Source: Cenarchaeum sp. SB0675_bin_21
GTDB lineage: Archaea; Thermoproteota; Nitrososphaeria; Nitrososphaerales; Nitrosopumilaceae
Length of the DNA: 53,218 nucleotides
NCBI GenBank assembly: GCA_009843815.1
Contig: VYCS01000002.1
Location: 36,037-89,254, forward strand
Direction: 5' to 3'
The position numbers were made by a program, and so were the translations under genes. This document shows positions 43,983 through 52,476 of this stretch, in pieces. The notes under the pieces were generated by a model. That model was not told the origin of the DNA. It was given only the letters and a program-made list of their open reading frames with translations, and did no database searches. How positions within the stretch are numbered: the stretch's first letter is position 1; each line of letters starts with the position of its first letter.

Positions 43983-45395
43983 TCATATAAAGTGTATATC
44001 CTGATGTATGTCATGTATGGCTCGTATGGCCTTGGGCAGATTACTCTTAAAGTCTTCAATGATGATTATTATTCTTGAGGTCTCTTCCTGCGCATCCATG
44101 TTCAATATGTTGATGCCGGCCTCTCCCACTTGGAAGGCAATCTTGGATACTACATGTTGTACACGCCACATATCATCCCCAATCAGTGTGATTGCTCCTC
44201 GATTATACACTATGGTAGCGGTGGGATCAAACTTTAACAGGTACTCTTCGTTTCGTCTAACATAGTTGCCATCGCTGAATAATATTCGGGAGAACCACAT
44301 GTTGTTCTTGGTGTATGGTGAGAGTGGTACGAACTCGTTGTACCTCTTTACCTGTTCTAGTGAGTTTTGTAGATCTAAAAATTTACTGGACCTTAATCTC
44401 AGAATCGCACAGTTTCCCAGACCTGTGACTATCTTTATTGGATGATTGTCATCGTTGTTCACGCTTCGTTGAATTATGGTGGTGTGGGATGAGTCTTGCA
44501 TGTCGGTGATTTGGAGTGGTACGTAGACGTCATTATCCAGTATATCTTTGATGGCCATGGTGTCTAAAATCTTCATTCCAAACATTCCAGCCATTCTAGC
44601 CTCGTTGTACGAGAGATACTTTACTTCAAGCAATCCTGACTTTACCATTTTGGGATCTGCAGATGCCACGGCTCGGTTCTTCTCCCAGACTATGCGGACA
44701 TTATAATATCTTTGAAGTAAGATTCCCATATCAGCAGCAGTCCGGTCAGTACCACCTCGTTCATAAGTACTCATCTTTCCGGTCAGCGTCTTTCCAATAA
44801 ATCCACCCATACATGTCACATCATACTCTTTGATTATGTCCAATGTAGGTTGTAGTTGTTTCTTGGACTCGGCCGCTAAAAAGTTCGTATACTCGTAGGC
44901 TTCAGATGTAATTATGGGCCACTTCTCATATGGCACAAATGATGACTTTATATCGTTACTCTGAAGTATGTAATTCATGACACAACTCATCAATAGTTCG
45001 CCCGAATAGCCCAATGCCTGGGCACGGTTGATGTCACTAAATTTACGTTCGTTGTAAGACCTTTCAAGTGCGTCTTGACATCTGGATAGAAAGGTTTTGA
45101 TGGTATCTTGACACTCTTGGCGCAGACTCTCATCGACCATGAGGGATATATCATCGTATAACTTTCGTACAGGCTCCAAGTCTGGCGGTATGCCCCGTTC
45201 TGCATTGTAGCCCACCCACATTACCACATCGGTTATAGAGCGGCTCTCTCCCCGCTCCAAGACTAGAGGGGCAGAGAAGACTGCCATTACTTTGGAGTCA
45301 ACAGATAGTTGTTTTATATTTTTTATTATATTTGGTATGTACTTGCCGCCATCACCAATTGTACTACCACCGTACTTGGCTACAACCAAATCCAT
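43983..45395 (-). CDS. Aspartate kinase
   Basis: 470 residues from MDLVVAKYGGSTIGDGG; the upstream open codons are unlikely. The kinase domain (~1-300) contains KYGGS, FSAPL, RGESRSITD and GGTDRTAADMG. Two C-terminal ACT domains (~315-465) contain IVTGLGNCAILRL and VGEAGINILNMDAQEET, where Lys or Thr feedback may act. It phosphorylates aspartate, the first step towards Lys, Thr and Met. The promoter is the AT-rich stretch near 45419-45432. Single gene; downstream of the IS605 remnant. Confidence 0.93.
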   Translation of the reverse strand: MDLVVAKYGGSTIGDGGKYIPNIIKNIKQLSVDSKVMAVFSAPLVLERGESRSITDVVMWVGYNAERGIPPDLEPVRKLYDDISLMVDESLRQECQDTIKTFLSRCQDALERSYNERKFSDINRAQALGYSGELLMSCVMNYILQSNDIKSSFVPYEKWPIITSEAYEYTNFLAAESKKQLQPTLDIIKEYDVTCMGGFIGKTLTGKMSTYERGGTDRTAADMGILLQRYYNVRIVWEKNRAVASADPKMVKSGLLEVKYLSYNEARMAGMFGMKILDTMAIKDILDNDVYVPLQITDMQDSSHTTIIQRSVNNDDNHPIKIVTGLGNCAILRLRSSKFLDLQNSLEQVKRYNEFVPLSPYTKNNMWFSRILFSDGNYVRRNEEYLLKFDPTATIVYNRGAITLIGDDMWRVQHVVSKIAFQVGEAGINILNMDAQEETSRIIIIIEDFKSNLPKAIRAIHDIHQDIHFI

Positions 45396-45479
45396 AATTA
45401 TACCCATACAGACCATTAAATTAAATATTGGGATATAAGGTTCCTCCCGCAAGGACGGATACTATGTGTCACATCTCAA

Positions 45480-45840
45480 CTATCTTTTTAAACATGTAAA
45501 CCGTACTGTACGCTAATGGTACTATGCACATACACATTCGGCGTTATATTCCGTAAAGGGTTCAAGAAGGAGATGTTGGCCAGACAGGCCAGCATGGACA
45601 GGTACGTGTATAACAAACTAGTGGAAACCTTCAAGGAAGAATATCGTAGAACAGGTAGAGTAAATGCGACGCAGGGACCCTGAGAAACGTCAAGCACAGA
45701 CCGGGGAACGAGATGCTCTATGCACCGTCGTCCTCTGGCGTGACGTGTGATGTATTGTGGATGCGGGAACCCCCGTGCTTGCAGTAGGAACCGGATATGA
45801 GTTGGGCTGCCTTCCCAGCCCCTGATGGAGTAGTGTTATG
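45480..45840 (+). mobile_element. Internally deleted IS605-type remnant
   Basis: It contains a TnpB-like N-terminal peptide (45516-45683) followed within ~100 bp by sequence resembling a tnpB 3' end and right end (frame reading ...VLWMREPPCLQ then stop), with a hairpin gggctg-ccttcc-cagccc near 45813-45830. The whole central tnpB (RuvC motifs, zinc finger) is missing. The layout, two transposon ends with the middle lost, is that of a small non-autonomous derivative. Boundaries are approximate. Confidence 0.5.
45516..45683 (+). pseudogene. TnpB N-terminal fragment
   Basis: 55 codons: MVLCTYTFGVIFRKGFKKEM, then MDRYVYNKLVETFKEEYRRTGR, ending at a TGA. This matches the TnpB/OrfB N-terminal pattern (ykfrlyP.....l......R.vyN..l......y..tg). 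No catalytic part follows, so it is not functional as a nuclease. Confidence 0.6.
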
Positions 45841-46782
45841 TGGACGGGGTTGCCGTAGTTTCTCTAGTACCAAATCATGTATATTATGAATATCTGCATG
45901 CGTGTAGCCAAATTGTTCTGCATTATCTTCTTGCTCAAAGTGACCCGATATGGGTATGAATATACCTGGCGTGCCGTATGAGGTGGCTTCATCCGTTGTG
46001 GATCGGCCAGCCAGAGACACTACTACATCTGCAGCATATATCATCTGGTGTAGATTGGTAGTTGAATCTCCCAAGATGGGACCTCCTACAAATATTGTAT
46101 CGGCTACATCTGTAATATCTGCTGCAACGGGTCTCATGGCATCCAGAAGAAACTTGCCCGCCTCTGTACCGCCCACAGTGACCAAGACCGTCTTTCTACG
46201 CATATTGTACTTTTGCCGTAGGTACTCTCTAGGGTGGTGTATCTGCCTCACTATTGGACCCACATTGTGGATGTTTTTATGATCAGATGTAATATTTGGT
46301 GTTATTACAGCGTCGCATTCGAGTATCATATCTGTCATTTTGTGATTTAGTCTTCTCTCCACCATGCCGGATATGCCTTTTGTAAAGCGGCTCTGTAGTA
46401 CGTCGGTGATCAACACTTTACATCCTGTGTACATGGCCAGCGCTGCAAAGTCTTCATCTGATACTATCATCTTGGGATTGTATCGTTTGATCAAATCCAA
46501 GGATATACGGCGACACCTATAGTGATATTTCATGTAGCGAATAAGCCATATGGTTTTGTGCCGCAGATGACCCGATACTATATCGAATTTAGGTGGCGTA
46601 TACACATCAAGAACTGTATGGCCACATTTTGATAAAAAACTGGCAGCAACACCCCCGCTTACAAATATCACATCCACATCCTTGCGCAGCTGCTCGGCTA
46701 TGGCCGAATCTCTACTGGCATGTCCCAATCCTATGGGACTGGTAAAGAATAGAATGGTTGTGTTATGTTTTGTACCCGCCAT
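45718..46782 (-). CDS. MurG-like glycosyltransferase (GT28 type) with transposon-derived C-terminus
   Basis: 354 residues from MAGTKHNTTILFFTSPIGLGH; 13 upstream open codons overlap the ribE promoter. The N-terminal Rossmann domain has GLGHASRDSAIAEQL and DEDFAALAMY. The C-terminal domain has VLVTVGGTEAGKFLLDAM, FVGGPILGD and DVVVSLAGRSTTDEATSYGTPGIFIPI, the nucleotide-sugar site. The last ~40 residues (TTPSGAGKAAQLISGSYCKH to the end) are read antisense through the right end of the IS605 remnant, so the native C-terminus has probably been replaced. It transfers an unknown sugar, perhaps to a lipid. Divergent from ribE. Confidence 0.85.
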   Translation of the reverse strand: MAGTKHNTTILFFTSPIGLGHASRDSAIAEQLRKDVDVIFVSGGVAASFLSKCGHTVLDVYTPPKFDIVSGHLRHKTIWLIRYMKYHYRCRRISLDLIKRYNPKMIVSDEDFAALAMYTGCKVLITDVLQSRFTKGISGMVERRLNHKMTDMILECDAVITPNITSDHKNIHNVGPIVRQIHHPREYLRQKYNMRRKTVLVTVGGTEAGKFLLDAMRPVAADITDVADTIFVGGPILGDSTTNLHQMIYAADVVVSLAGRSTTDEATSYGTPGIFIPISGHFEQEDNAEQFGYTHADIHNIHDLVLEKLRQPRPHNTTPSGAGKAAQLISGSYCKHGGSRIHNTSHVTPEDDGA

Positions 46783-46820
46783 GCACCATAGTATATAGAA
46801 GCCATATTGACTATTATACA

Positions 46821-47423
46821 ATGTTGTTCACTGGTATAATTCAAGGAATCGGAAGGGTGCAGAGCATATCGCCCAGCGACAGACGTAGTGTGTTATGTAT
46901 GGACATTGATCTGGGTGGTTGCGCAGAGGGTCTAGAGCAAGGCCACAGTGTGGCCATAAATGGTGTCTGTCTAACAGTTGTGGACATCCATGATACGCGT
47001 TGTACATTTGAGATGATACAAGAGACCGTGCAGACTACAGGGTTAAGATCGTTAAAAGCTGGCGACAGCGTCAATATAGAGCGAAGCCTTCGCGTGGGCG
47101 ATAAGATAGAGGGACATTTTGTGTTGGGACATGTGGATGGAACCGGTGTAATAGATGAGATTCAAGAACGCCCCGGCGAGGTCAGTATCAAGATTCGCGT
47201 ACCAGAAACACTATCAAAGTATATAGTCAAGAAAGGGTCCATAGCAATCGACGGTACAAGTTTGACCATTACGGATATACAAGACAATATGATACAGATA
47301 TCATTAATACCACATACCATGGAGGTCACAAACTTTGGTACGCGCCAAGCAGGAGACATCATCAATATAGAGACGGACATACTGGGCAAATACGTTCTAA
47401 AGGAAGATAATATACAAGTATAA
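46821..47423 (+). CDS. ribE: Riboflavin synthase, bacterial RibE type
   Basis: 200 residues from ATG 46821 (MLFTGIIQGIGRV), the family-typical start. Two lumazine-binding barrel repeats: ~1-90 (GHSVAINGVCLTVVDI) and ~97-190 (KKGSIAIDGTSLTITDI), with the GHFVLGHVDGTG segment between. It dismutates two lumazine molecules to riboflavin. Many euryarchaea use an unrelated archaeal enzyme, so this is the bacterial-type solution. First gene of the riboflavin cluster; its promoter is squeezed into the 38-bp gap to the divergent glycosyltransferase gene. Confidence 0.95.
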   Translation: MLFTGIIQGIGRVQSISPSDRRSVLCMDIDLGGCAEGLEQGHSVAINGVCLTVVDIHDTRCTFEMIQETVQTTGLRSLKAGDSVNIERSLRVGDKIEGHFVLGHVDGTGVIDEIQERPGEVSIKIRVPETLSKYIVKKGSIAIDGTSLTITDIQDNMIQISLIPHTMEVTNFGTRQAGDIINIETDILGKYVLKEDNIQV

Positions 47424-47479
47424 TTGTACTTACCAAAAAATATGTAAACTTTATAACATCATGACATATAGAAGAGACC

Positions 47480-48145
47480 ATGCCCATCCAAGATGCCATA
47501 AATGATCTGCAGAATGGTCGCTTTGTCATGATACATGATGCAGGTGAGCGCGAGAATGAGTACGACATGGTGATAGCTGCGCAGTTCATCAAACCCGAGC
47601 ATATATCCAAGATGAGGGTTGATGCTGGAGGCCTACTATGCTTGGCCCTAGAACATAACTTTGCCATATCACTGGGACTAGAGTATATGCATCGCATACT
47701 TGAGGACTCTTCAATACCATCACAGATGATACTAGGACGGGCCAAGTATGGGGATCATCCCACATTCTCCATTGGAATAAATCACATAGATGCATACACA
47801 GGAATAACCGATATAGAGAGGGCGCACACCATACGCCAGATGTCTAGATTGTATGAAGCCGATGGTGATATGCGTTCAAAGTTTATACAGTCGTTTCAGA
47901 CACCTGGCCATGTACCTCTTCTGATAGCTGCTGATGGACTGCTTTATACACGACAGGGCCACACCGAGATGTCTGTATATCTGGCTGGTATGGCAGAACT
48001 ATTACCGATGGCAGCAATCTGCGAGATGATGGATTCGAAGACGCATATGGCGTTAAAGGAGGATGAGGCGCACAAGTTTGCCCAAAAAAATTCTATAAAG
48101 ATAGTCGAGTCGACTGAGTTGTTGGAGGAGCTCACAGTACAATGA
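47480..48145 (+). CDS. ribB: 3,4-Dihydroxy-2-butanone 4-phosphate synthase
   Basis: 221 residues. The acidic substrate loop reads DAGERENEYDMVIAA (~20-34), with Tyr in place of the Gly of the bacterial ENEGDL motif. The second site is RQGHTEMSVYLAGMA (~157-171), where bacterial GHTEAAVDL is altered. It makes the four-carbon unit of lumazine from ribulose 5-phosphate. No GTP cyclohydrolase II domain is fused. A TATA-like ctttataac lies ~30 nt upstream, so a second promoter is possible. ATGA overlap with ribH. Confidence 0.95.
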   Translation: MPIQDAINDLQNGRFVMIHDAGERENEYDMVIAAQFIKPEHISKMRVDAGGLLCLALEHNFAISLGLEYMHRILEDSSIPSQMILGRAKYGDHPTFSIGINHIDAYTGITDIERAHTIRQMSRLYEADGDMRSKFIQSFQTPGHVPLLIAADGLLYTRQGHTEMSVYLAGMAELLPMAAICEMMDSKTHMALKEDEAHKFAQKNSIKIVESTELLEELTVQ

Positions 48146-48558
48146 AGATTGCCATTGTGGTCTCTGAATTTAACTTGGAGATTACAAGTCGTATGTTAGA
48201 GGCTGCGCAGGATAGGGCGGCTGAGATTGGTCTAGATATTGTAAAAGTCTGCCATGTTCCTGGCGCCTACGATATTCCATATATGGTAAATGTGTTGTTT
48301 GGTGGAGGCCAGATAGACGGTATAGCCACACTGGGCGCAGTAATAAAAGGAAAGACAAAGCATGATGAGATAATATCACATGTTACAGCATCAACACTAC
48401 AGAGTCTGTCTATAAAGTATGACAAGCCAGTATCATTGGGGGTTACCGGGCCCGGTATGACCGAACGGCAAGCCTATGCCCGAATAAGACCGGTTGCTCG
48501 ACACGCCATAGAGTCTTTGGTATATCTACATAAGGAAGCGGCAAGGGTGAGATCATGA
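48142..48558 (+). CDS. ribH: 6,7-Dimethyl-8-ribityllumazine synthase
   Basis: 138 residues, typical archaeal length. Motifs: VVSEFNLEITSRML (~6-19), HVPGAYDIPYMV (~37-48), LGAVIKGKTKHDEI (catalytic His, ~65-78) and LGVTGPGMTERQAYAR. It condenses the butanone phosphate with the amino-ribitylamino-uracil to give lumazine, the RibE substrate. Coupled by 4-nt overlaps to ribB and to the GTP cyclohydrolase gene. Confidence 0.95.
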   Translation: MKIAIVVSEFNLEITSRMLEAAQDRAAEIGLDIVKVCHVPGAYDIPYMVNVLFGGGQIDGIATLGAVIKGKTKHDEIISHVTASTLQSLSIKYDKPVSLGVTGPGMTERQAYARIRPVARHAIESLVYLHKEAARVRS

Positions 48559-49277
48559 TGCAGGTTACAGTGGCCAACATACGCGGATACGGGCCTTGGA
48601 CTTTAACACTGGGCCATGACCGGGAACACCACCTACAGATGCTACAAGCTTCGCTGTATCGCAAGACACAGCAGTTATTCTCAGAGAAGGGAGCATTGGT
48701 CTTTCCCAACAGATATGATGAATATATCATAGCGTCCAGTGGCATGGATGCTGAGGAGCACTCTAATATTTCAAATATAATATCAAACGAATTTCAGGTG
48801 AAATTGGATATGTATGTTGGTCACGGAGATACACCACAAAAAGCAGAGCAGTCTGCCCACATGCATCGCTCAGTGGATACAGCCAAAAAACATTCAGATG
48901 ACATAGTAACTGTAATGCATATAGATGTGGACAACCTTACTGATAGAACACATAGTGTCTCTCCCTATGGCATAAGCCAGATTATGCTAAAGTTACATTT
49001 AGAGATGTCAGAGTATTTTTTGGAACGGGAGTCACTCTCATTTTTTATGGGTGGAGATAATTTTATGGTGTTAGGGTCAGACCAGGGAAGAGATGCCAGT
49101 CAGGGATTTTTAGATAAGATAAAGCAAGGGATGGGAATAAATCTAAACTGTGGGATTGGTGTAGCATCTACAGGCAGAGAGGCAGCCCGACGTGCAACAA
49201 AATCTCTTGATACAATAAGGGAGATTCGTGAATCAGGCGCAGAAGAGATACCGCGAATATATGAGGCAGATTGTTAA
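48555..49277 (+). CDS. arfA: Archaeal GTP cyclohydrolase III (ArfA)
   Basis: 240 residues. The archaeal GTP cyclohydrolase IIa/III family is marked by the start MQVTVANIRGYGPWTLTLG, VMHIDVDNLTDR (~122-133) and FFMGGDNFMVLG (~161-172, relative of the GGDEF fold). It opens the GTP imidazole ring to the formylamino-pyrimidine phosphate (FAPy), the first archaeal step to riboflavin and F420 chromophores. 4-nt overlap with ribH and 7-nt overlap with the amidohydrolase gene. Confidence 0.93.
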   Translation: MMQVTVANIRGYGPWTLTLGHDREHHLQMLQASLYRKTQQLFSEKGALVFPNRYDEYIIASSGMDAEEHSNISNIISNEFQVKLDMYVGHGDTPQKAEQSAHMHRSVDTAKKHSDDIVTVMHIDVDNLTDRTHSVSPYGISQIMLKLHLEMSEYFLERESLSFFMGGDNFMVLGSDQGRDASQGFLDKIKQGMGINLNCGIGVASTGREAARRATKSLDTIREIRESGAEEIPRIYEADC

Positions 49278-50443
49278 TACAGAATGTATCTGCCCTTTTA
49301 GGATTAGACGTAGAGTATAAAGAATCAGTAGACATACGTATGCAAAATGGCATATTCACAGATATAGGAGAGGGTTTGGATAGTATAGGCGAGAGCACAT
49401 ATGATGGCCAAGGGCTCTTGGCAGTGCCGGGTTTTGTAAACTGTCATACTCACATAGGTGACTCCATAGCAAAAGACATATCATTGGGTTTGGATGTAAA
49501 GGGGGGCGTACATCCAGTTTATGGTGTAAAATCCCGGGTATTAAACAGAACAGAACCCAAGCATTTAGTACAGTTTATGCAGAATACCTGTCTATCCATG
49601 TTGGCCGGTGGAACTACTACCTTTGTTGACTTTCGAGAAGGCGGAATCTCCGGAGTACATATGGCACAAAGCGCGTGTGATGTAACTTCCATAAAGGGGA
49701 TAATATTGGGTCGTACAAATAAATATCAAGATAAAAATCAGATTAAAAATAACATAATACCAAATAATATAAAAAATGATCTAAAAAACGTTATTGTTCA
49801 AGCAGATGGTCTAGGAGTTAGTGGTGCCAATGAGAACAGTGATGCAGTGTTAGAGTTGTACTCGGAGACCTCAAAGATTAGGGCAATTCATGCCGCCGAA
49901 ACTGCAGAGAGTGTACAGGACTCTTATGATATGACAGGTAAAGGTGAGGTGGAACGGGCCTTACTAATGAAACCTCATTTTTTGGTGCATATGGTGCATG
50001 CCAGTGATACCGAGTTAAATACTGTATCTGAGGCCCGCATAGGTGTGGTGGCATGTCCTAGGTCCAATGCAGTTCTCAGTGGTACGATTCCAGATATATC
50101 TAGAATGGTGAATATGGGTTGTATAGTAGCCTTGGGCACAGACAATATAATGGTAAATTCTCCAGACATGTTTCGAGAGATGGAGTTTGCATGGAAGACC
50201 TCCAATGGAAGACTGACTCCTCATGACACATTACGGATGGCAACGGTCAATGGAGGGCGTGTTTTAGGTATGAAATTGGGAGCTATATCTATGGGGTATA
50301 TGGCCGATCTTATATTATTTGAAAAACATCATATTAGCATGGAGCCCATGCATAATCCTTATGCGGCCTTGGTGCACAGGGCCTGTGCCGATACCATACG
50401 GGCTGTGGTTGTAGATGGTAGTGTTGTCCATGGACGTATGTAA
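49271..50443 (+). CDS. Amidohydrolase in the riboflavin operon (candidate missing step)
   Basis: 390 residues with the full metal site of the guanine/cytosine/SAH deaminase branch of the amidohydrolase superfamily: NCHTHIGDS (HxH, ~57-65), AIHAAETAE (~207-215), HMVHASDTEL (~239-248) and ALGTDNIMVNSPD (~292-304). The enclosing composite domain (GLLAVPGFVN; ADLILFE) is also present. It overlaps arfA by 7 nt and the reductase gene by 14 nt, so it is inside the operon. Archaeal riboflavin synthesis needs a deformylase and a pyrimidine 2-amino deaminase; this enzyme could supply either. It could instead act on an unrelated nucleoside such as SAH or MTA. Confidence 0.85.
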   Translation: MLIQNVSALLGLDVEYKESVDIRMQNGIFTDIGEGLDSIGESTYDGQGLLAVPGFVNCHTHIGDSIAKDISLGLDVKGGVHPVYGVKSRVLNRTEPKHLVQFMQNTCLSMLAGGTTTFVDFREGGISGVHMAQSACDVTSIKGIILGRTNKYQDKNQIKNNIIPNNIKNDLKNVIVQADGLGVSGANENSDAVLELYSETSKIRAIHAAETAESVQDSYDMTGKGEVERALLMKPHFLVHMVHASDTELNTVSEARIGVVACPRSNAVLSGTIPDISRMVNMGCIVALGTDNIMVNSPDMFREMEFAWKTSNGRLTPHDTLRMATVNGGRVLGMKLGAISMGYMADLILFEKHHISMEPMHNPYAALVHRACADTIRAVVVDGSVVHGRM

Positions 50444-51128
50444 GAGGCCGCGCATAATAATTAGCGCCGCAGTTACAATTGATGGTAGAATAGCCACCAA
50501 GGCTGGGGACTCAAAGATATCCTCAGATATAGATATGGTGCGTCTGCATAAACTACGCGCCAGTATAGATGCCATACTTGTCGGCCGAAATACAATGATG
50601 CATGATGACCCGTTACTGACTGTACGATATACAACAGGCAAGAATCCTATACGTATAATATTAGACCCGTGTGGTGAGATACCATCAAACTCACAGATTT
50701 TAACCACATCTAGTGCGGTCCCCACAATATTGGTATTAACAAATAATGCCAGTGTAAAAGATCAGAGACGATTGGCAGATTTTAATGTAAAAATAATACA
50801 CACTGGGACTGAGCGTATAAACCTAAAATGGTTGGTAACCGAATTATTTGAAAAATACAATATTAAAACAGTTTTAGTTGAGGGCGGAGGCAGGACCAAC
50901 TGGTCGTTCATAAAAGAGGATATATTCGACGAGATAATACTGACTGTATCGCCACATATAGCTGGAGATGGAATCAATCTCATACATGGGGATGGGTTTG
51001 CGCAGATACATGAGGGTCCATCTTTGCACTTAAAATCGGCGCAGACACAAGGTGATGAGATAGTTCTGCATTATACGCGACACACTACTCCACATAGTGA
51101 TGATGAATTAAATTGTCATAAAATCTGA
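50430..51128 (+). CDS. Diaminopyrimidinone-phosphate reductase (RibD C-terminal/ArfC type)
   Basis: 232 residues from ATG 50430 (MDVCKRPRIIISAAVTIDGRI). The DHFR-like RibD reductase fold shows ISAAVTIDGRIAT, RLHKLRASIDAILVGRNTMMHDDPLLTVR, NPIRIILD and VLVEGGGRTNWSFI. It reduces the ribosyl chain of the pyrimidine intermediate with NAD(P)H. The CDA-type deaminase domain of bacterial RibD is absent, so deamination must be done by another protein. The last 44 nt overlap the convergent aldehyde dehydrogenase gene. Confidence 0.93.
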   Translation: MDVCKRPRIIISAAVTIDGRIATKAGDSKISSDIDMVRLHKLRASIDAILVGRNTMMHDDPLLTVRYTTGKNPIRIILDPCGEIPSNSQILTTSSAVPTILVLTNNASVKDQRRLADFNVKIIHTGTERINLKWLVTELFEKYNIKTVLVEGGGRTNWSFIKEDIFDEIILTVSPHIAGDGINLIHGDGFAQIHEGPSLHLKSAQTQGDEIVLHYTRHTTPHSDDELNCHKI

Positions 51129-52476
51129 CAGATTTTATATTAACAAACTCCATCATGCCGTGTTTGGAGAGTTCACGACCAAATCCACTATTCTTTATAC
51201 CGCCAAATGGTATACGAGGGTCTGAGACTACAACATTATTTACGCTCACTATGCCCGACTCTATGCGTCTTGACAGACGTTCGGCCTTTGCCAGATCTCT
51301 AGTCCATATACTTGCCCCCAAGCCAAACTCAGTGGCGTTTGCCATCTTTATTGCGTCTCGCTCATCATCAATTATTGCAATGGGAGCGATTGGTCCAAAC
51401 GTCTCTTCGGTGTGTAGTAGCATGTCATCTTTTATGTCCGTAATAATTGTGGGCTCATAAAAACAGCCCCGGTTGCCAATCTGCTTTCCGCCTACTAGTA
51501 CATTGGCTCCCTTGGCGCGGGCATCCTCAACCATCTCAGAGATGGTCTCTAGGCCTCCCTTGGTGGAGAGTGGTCCAATGTCTGTATCCATGGATGTGGG
51601 ATCGCCCACTGTAAGACGGGATGTATTCTTTACAAACTGCTCTATGAATTCGCCAGCTATATTCTTGCCTAGAATGAATCTCTTGGAGGCTACGCAGCTC
51701 TGGCCACAGTTGATAAATCTCCCTTTGACTGCACCTTCGGCGGCATCCTCAATTATGGCGTCATCCAGTACGATAAAGGGATCGCTACCGCCCAGTTCCA
51801 GAACACACTTCTTCAACTGTCCAGTAGCCCTCCTACCCACCTTGGCACCAGCTTGAGTGCTACCGGTGAATGTAATGGCAGCGACATCAGAGTCGATTAG
51901 ATGGGTGGCCGTATCTACAGAACCTGTCAGTGTTTGAAGTACACCATCAGGTATACCAGCCTCGGCAAATGCCTTCATAACCTCAAGACCTGATTGCAGT
52001 GTCACCCTAGATGGTTTCATCACAATGACATTTCCTGCCATCAAGCAGGGTGCTGCAAATCGTAGTGCTTGCCAGTATGGAAAGTTCCAAGGCATTATGG
52101 AGCCTACCACTCCTAGAGGTTCAAATGCCAAAAAACTCTTTCGTGCGTCTGTGTTGAGTACCTCATCGGCCAAAAAACTATCACCATGATCTGCATAATA
52201 TATCATAGTTTTAGCGCATTTTTCCACCTCACCCACAGACTCTTTCATGGTCTTTCCCATCTCAGCGGTGGCTACTTTCGCTAGTTCATACTTGTGTTTT
52301 GTCAGATACTCTGCCAAATTATAGATGTATCCTTGGCGCGATGCATAGCTGCGCCTCCATTCAGGAAACGCCCTTTTGGCACGTTTTACAGTTTCATCAG
52401 TTTGTGTTTTATCCATTATGTCATATTCAGCTATGGGTTCATCGGTAGCTGGATTTACAGTTATGATTTGATTCAC
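51085..52476 (-). CDS. Aldehyde dehydrogenase (succinate-semialdehyde type)
   Basis: 463 residues, with the complete ALDH catalytic set: MPWNFPYWQALRFAAP (Asn), the cofactor loop FTGSTQAGAKVG, LELGGSDPFIVLDDA (Glu) and INCGQSCVASKRF (Cys). The C-terminal oligomerisation tail is present. It is closest by eye to the succinate-semialdehyde dehydrogenase group; the true aldehyde is not certain. In organisms with the hydroxypropionate/hydroxybutyrate cycle semialdehydes are common intermediates. Coupled by a 4-nt overlap to the phasin-like gene; convergent with the riboflavin operon, with a 44-nt overlap. Confidence 0.92.
   Translation of the reverse strand: MNQIITVNPATDEPIAEYDIMDKTQTDETVKRAKRAFPEWRRSYASRQGYIYNLAEYLTKHKYELAKVATAEMGKTMKESVGEVEKCAKTMIYYADHGDSFLADEVLNTDARKSFLAFEPLGVVGSIMPWNFPYWQALRFAAPCLMAGNVIVMKPSRVTLQSGLEVMKAFAEAGIPDGVLQTLTGSVDTATHLIDSDVAAITFTGSTQAGAKVGRRATGQLKKCVLELGGSDPFIVLDDAIIEDAAEGAVKGRFINCGQSCVASKRFILGKNIAGEFIEQFVKNTSRLTVGDPTSMDTDIGPLSTKGGLETISEMVEDARAKGANVLVGGKQIGNRGCFYEPTIITDIKDDMLLHTEETFGPIAPIAIIDDERDAIKMANATEFGLGASIWTRDLAKAERLSRRIESGIVSVNNVVVSDPRIPFGGIKNSGFGRELSKHGMMEFVNIKSVRFYDNLIHHHYVE

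Noticed and set aside
45488-45697. 69-codon leftward ORF over the IS605 remnant
   Set aside because: It is antisense to the TnpB N-terminal fragment and shows no motif.
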